Shown: in pieces, positions 3,584 to 6,306 of the stretch
Layout: every line of letters starts with the position of its first letter
Position numbering within the stretch: position 1 is the first letter of the stretch
Assembly (NCBI GenBank): GCA_018898235.1
Contig: JAHIJU010000071.1
Coordinates: 1-6,306, forward strand
Source of the DNA: Actinomycetota bacterium
GTDB lineage: Bacteria; Actinomycetota; Actinomycetes; Actinomycetales; Cellulomonadaceae
Reading direction: 5' to 3'
DNA: 6,306 bases
The notes under the pieces: model-generated
Databases searched by the model: none
Told to the model about the DNA's origin: nothing
Seen by the model: the letters and a program-made list of their open reading frames with translations, nothing else
Position numbers and translations under genes: made by a program

Positions 3584-4738
3584 TCAGCGTGCCCGACGGT
3601 AGAACGGCAGCGCCACGACACGCACCGGCTCGGCCCGTCCGCGCACGTCCACCGCGAGCTCGGTACCGGGCTCGGACAGCTCCGGCGGCACGTAGGCCAT
3701 CGCGATCGGGTGGCCGAGCGTGGGCGACGGCATCCCGGAGGTGACGACGCCGACCGGCGTGCCGTCGGCGAGCACCGCGTACCCGTCCCGGGCCGCGCGG
3801 CGGCCCAGTCCCTCGAGCCCGACGAGCGTGCGGGTGCCGGGCTGCTGCGCCCGGGCGGCCAGCGGCTCGCGCCCGACGAACGGGATGGCGGCACCGTCGG
3901 CGCCGATCTTGTCGAGCTTGACGACACGGCCCAGACCGGCGTCGTAGGGCGTGGTGGTGGCGTCCAGCTCGTGGCCGTACAGCGGCATCCCGGCCTCCAG
4001 CCGCAGGCTGTCGCGGGCGGCCAGCCCGGCCGGGACCAGGCCGAACGGCTCGCCGGTGGTCAGCAGCGCGGCCCACAGCGCCGGGGCCACCGGGGCCGGG
4101 ACGAAGAACTCGAAGCCGTCCTCACCGGTGTAGCCGGTGCGGGCCAGCATCCCGGCCGTGCCGTCGACCGTCACCGGCAGGAACGCGTAGTACTTGAGCG
4201 TCGCGGGCGTCACGCCGAGCGCCGGATCGACGACCAGGCCGGGCAGCGCCTCGACGATCTCCAGCGCGCGCGGCCCCTGCACGGCGACCAGGGCGGTGGC
4301 CGGGGAGTCGTCGCTGATCGTCACCTCCAGGCCGGTGGCGCGGGCGGCGAGCTCGGCGAGCACCGCCTCGTGGTTCGAGGCGTTGGCCACCACCATGTAC
4401 TCGGCCTCATCGACCCGGTAGACGATGAGGTCGTCGATCACGCCGCCGTCGGCCGCGCAGATCATCGTGTACCGGGCCCCGTTGGTCCGCAGCGCCGACA
4501 GGTTGCCGACCAGCGCCAGGTCGAGGAAGCCCGCGGCCCCCGGGCCGCGCACCCCGATCTCGCCCATGTGCGACAGGTCGAACAGCCCCGCGGCGGTGCG
4601 CACCGCGCTGTGCTCGGCCAGGTCGGAGGTGTAGCGCAGCGGCATCAGCCAGCCGGCGAACGGCACCAGCGTGGCGCCGAGCGCCTCGTGGGCCGCGCGC
4701 AGCGGGGTGGGGCGGGGGTCGGTCGTCGCGTCGGTCAA
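3584..4738 (-). CDS. gcvT: Glycine cleavage system T protein (aminomethyltransferase)
   Basis: This tetrahydrofolate-dependent enzyme releases ammonia from the aminomethyl group on lipoyl-GcvH and forms 5,10-methylene-tetrahydrofolate. Of its 384 residues, HEALGATLVPFAGWLMPLRY opens the fold (17-36). FDLSHMGEIGVRG (53-65) and GGVIDDLIVYR (98-108, including the catalytic-region Asp102-Asp103) follow, then ARTGYTGEDGFE and ARDSLRLEAGMPLYGHELD, all GcvT hallmarks, and a C-terminal beta-barrel domain. A TTG start at 4738 is chosen: AAGGGA lies seven bases upstream and the conserved fold begins about a dozen residues later. No ATG or GTG lies nearby in frame, and extending to the in-frame start at 4855 would overlap gcvP and add a Pro/Arg-rich stretch not seen in the family. 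It sits 64 bases after gcvP, presumably in the same transcript. Confidence 0.95.
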   Translation of the reverse strand: MTDATTDPRPTPLRAAHEALGATLVPFAGWLMPLRYTSDLAEHSAVRTAAGLFDLSHMGEIGVRGPGAAGFLDLALVGNLSALRTNGARYTMICAADGGVIDDLIVYRVDEAEYMVVANASNHEAVLAELAARATGLEVTISDDSPATALVAVQGPRALEIVEALPGLVVDPALGVTPATLKYYAFLPVTVDGTAGMLARTGYTGEDGFEFFVPAPVAPALWAALLTTGEPFGLVPAGLAARDSLRLEAGMPLYGHELDATTTPYDAGLGRVVKLDKIGADGAAIPFVGREPLAARAQQPGTRTLVGLEGLGRRAARDGYAVLADGTPVGVVTSGMPSPTLGHPIAMAYVPPELSEPGTELAVDVRGRAEPVRVVALPFYRRAR

Positions 4739-4802
4739 CGCAGGGTCCCTTCGGGGCGCAGCGGGTGGAGGCTCGGGCGGCAGGCGGTCGGGCGGGCGGC
4801 GG

Positions 4803-6306
4803 TCATTCGGCGAACGCCTCGACCGGCGGGCAGCTGCAGACCAGCTGCCGGTCACCGCGGGCGCCGTCGATCCGACGAACCGGCGGCCAGTACTTGGCGG
4901 CCCGCAGCGAGGCCAGCGTGAACGCGGCCAGGGACCGCGGGTAGGGGTGCGTCCATTCGTCGGCGGTCACCGATGCGGCGGTGTGCGGGGCGTTGCGCAG
5001 CGGGGAGTCGTCCACCGGCCAGGTGCCGGCCGCGACCTGGTCGATCTCGGCGCGGATGGCGAGCATCGCCTCGACGAACCTGTCGAGCTCGGCCAGGTCC
5101 TCGGACTCGGTGGGTTCGACCATGAGGGTGCCGGGCACCGGGAACGCCAGCGTCGGGGCGTGGAAGCCGTAGTCGGCCAGGCGCTTGGTGACGTCCTCGG
5201 CCGTGACGCCGGTGTCGTGGGTGATCGCGCGCAGGTCGAGGATGCACTCGTGCGCCACCAGCCCGCCGGGGCCGGTGTAGAGCACGGGGTAGGCCTCGCG
5301 CAGCCGGGCCGCCACGTAGTTCGCGGCGAGCACCGCGACGCTGGTCGCCCGGGTCAGCCCGGGGCCGCCCATCGCCGCGACGTACGCCCAGGAGATCGGC
5401 AGCACCCCGGCCGATCCCCAGCGGGCGGCCGAGACCGGCGCGTTGCCGCCCAGCCCGCCGGGCGTCGGGTCGCCGGGCAGGTACGGCGCCAGGTGCTCGG
5501 CCACCGCGACCGGGCCGACGCCCGGGCCGCCGCCGCCGTGCGGGATGGCGAACGTCTTGTGCAGGTTGAGGTGCGAGACGTCGCCGCCCAGCTCGGCCGG
5601 CCGGGCCAGTCCGACGAGGGCGTTGAGGTTGGCCCCGTCGATGTAGACCTGGCCGCCCGCGGCGTGCACCAGCTCGGCGACGGTGCGCACGCCCTCCTCG
5701 TAGACGCCGTGCGTCGAGGGGTAGGTGATCATGATGGCTGCCACCCGCGGCCCGTGCTCGGCGATGCGCGCGCGCAGGTCGTCCAGGTCGATGGACCCGT
5801 CGGGCGCGGTCGCGACGACGACGACGCGCAGGCCCGCGAGCGCCGCGGAGGCCGCGTTGGTGCCGTGCGCGGACGCCGGGATGAGGCAGACGTCACGCGC
5901 CTCGTCCCCGCGCGCCCGGTGGTAGCGGCGGATCGCGAGCAGCCCGGCGAACTCGCCCTGCGACCCGGCGTTCGGCTGCAGGCTCACCGCGTGGTACCCG
6001 GTGATCTCGGCGAGCCAGGCCTCCAGCTCACCGGCCAGCCGGGCCGTGCCGGCCTGCGAGGCGAGCGGGGCGTACGGGTGCACGTCGGCGAACTGCGGCC
6101 AGCTGATGGGTTCCATCTCGACGGTCGCGTTGAGCTTCATGGTGCACGAGCCCAACGGGATCATCGTGCGGTCCAGCGCGAGGTCCTTGTCGGACAGCGC
6201 CCGCAGGTAGCGCAGCATCCCGGTCTCCGAGCGGTGCGCGTGGAACACCGGGTGCGTGAGGTAGCCCGTGCTGCGCGGGTGGGCGACGGGCCGCACCTGC
6301 GGGCTG
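4803..6306 (-). CDS. gcvP: Glycine decarboxylase, P protein, C-terminal half (5' end off window)
   Basis: The PLP enzyme decarboxylates glycine and loads the remaining aminomethyl group onto lipoyl-GcvH. The visible 500 residues are the C-terminal half of the usual protein of about 950 residues. THPVFHAHRSETGMLRYLR and DLALDRTMIPLGSCTMKLNAT come first, then QPNAGSQGEFAGL, PASAHGTNAASA, YPSTHGVYEE and VYIDGANLNA. SHLNLHKTFAIPHGGGGPG follows, with the PLP-binding lysine at codon 5558-5556 (residue 250 of the visible part), and VEPTESEDLAELDRF lies near the end. The frame is open to the right edge with no clear start, consistent with the fused single-chain form, although a split GcvPB subunit cannot be strictly excluded. 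It leads the leftward gcvP-gcvT-gcvH set; the promoter and any glycine riboswitch would be beyond the window. Confidence 0.97.
   Translation of the reverse strand, partial: SPQVRPVAHPRSTGYLTHPVFHAHRSETGMLRYLRALSDKDLALDRTMIPLGSCTMKLNATVEMEPISWPQFADVHPYAPLASQAGTARLAGELEAWLAEITGYHAVSLQPNAGSQGEFAGLLAIRRYHRARGDEARDVCLIPASAHGTNAASAALAGLRVVVVATAPDGSIDLDDLRARIAEHGPRVAAIMITYPSTHGVYEEGVRTVAELVHAAGGQVYIDGANLNALVGLARPAELGGDVSHLNLHKTFAIPHGGGGPGVGPVAVAEHLAPYLPGDPTPGGLGGNAPVSAARWGSAGVLPISWAYVAAMGGPGLTRATSVAVLAANYVAARLREAYPVLYTGPGGLVAHECILDLRAITHDTGVTAEDVTKRLADYGFHAPTLAFPVPGTLMVEPTESEDLAELDRFVEAMLAIRAEIDQVAAGTWPVDDSPLRNAPHTAASVTADEWTHPYPRSLAAFTLASLRAAKYWPPVRRIDGARGDRQLVCSCPPVEAFAE

Noticed and set aside
4739..4855. 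N-terminal extension of GcvT by 39 residues
   Set aside because: It overlaps the gcvP 3' end and is a Pro/Arg-rich stretch atypical of GcvT.
3533..4921. 462-codon plus-strand open frame antisense to gcvT
   Set aside because: The antisense frame has Arg/Gly/Gln-rich composition and no recognisable domain; gcvT on the other strand is unambiguous.

Overview
The window is very GC-rich, with strong G/C bias in third codon positions, GTG and TTG starts and AGGAGG-type ribosome binding sites. Together with a single-chain glycine decarboxylase and a CIRCE operator, this points to a high-GC actinobacterium. A Pseudonocardia-like organism fits, but that genus is an inference from general protein resemblance, not something the sequence proves.

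Layout, left to right. Positions 1-136 look like the 5' end of an IS481-family insertion sequence whose transposase is read leftward off the window: only its ribosome binding site and first four codons (MSHA) are visible. The outer end begins 5'-TGT on the minus strand and abuts GCTAGC, which matches the NCTAGN target preference known for IS481. Positions 143-315 are non-coding and hold a perfect 15-bp hairpin, a second imperfect dyad, a four-tract G-quadruplex motif and a -10-like box placed for a leaderless start. Positions 316-1443 (+) encode a MalY/PatB-type PLP enzyme (aminotransferase class I/II fold, probable C-S lyase). A strong hairpin at 1519-1552 separates it from a convergent small heat-shock protein gene (hsp20, 1576-2007, -). 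The hsp20 gene has a structured leader and a near-perfect CIRCE operator (2099-2125), so HrcA control is very likely.

Further right, all genes are on the minus strand. A MutT-like Nudix hydrolase (2227-2655) lies directly behind a very small LuxR-type DNA-binding protein (2690-2923), probably as one transcript. After a 217-bp gap come the glycine cleavage genes in the order gcvP (C-terminal 500 residues, running off the right edge), gcvT (TTG start) and gcvH.

Functionally, GcvP decarboxylates glycine and passes the aminomethyl group to the lipoyl arm of GcvH. GcvT then releases ammonia and forms 5,10-methylene-tetrahydrofolate. The L protein and lipoylation enzymes are not in the window. No clearly new multi-gene system is visible. 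The most interesting signals are regulatory: the apparent sequestration of the transposase ribosome binding site, CIRCE control of an hsp20 gene with a leader whose pairing favours the mRNA strand, and the G-quadruplex over the malY-like promoter.
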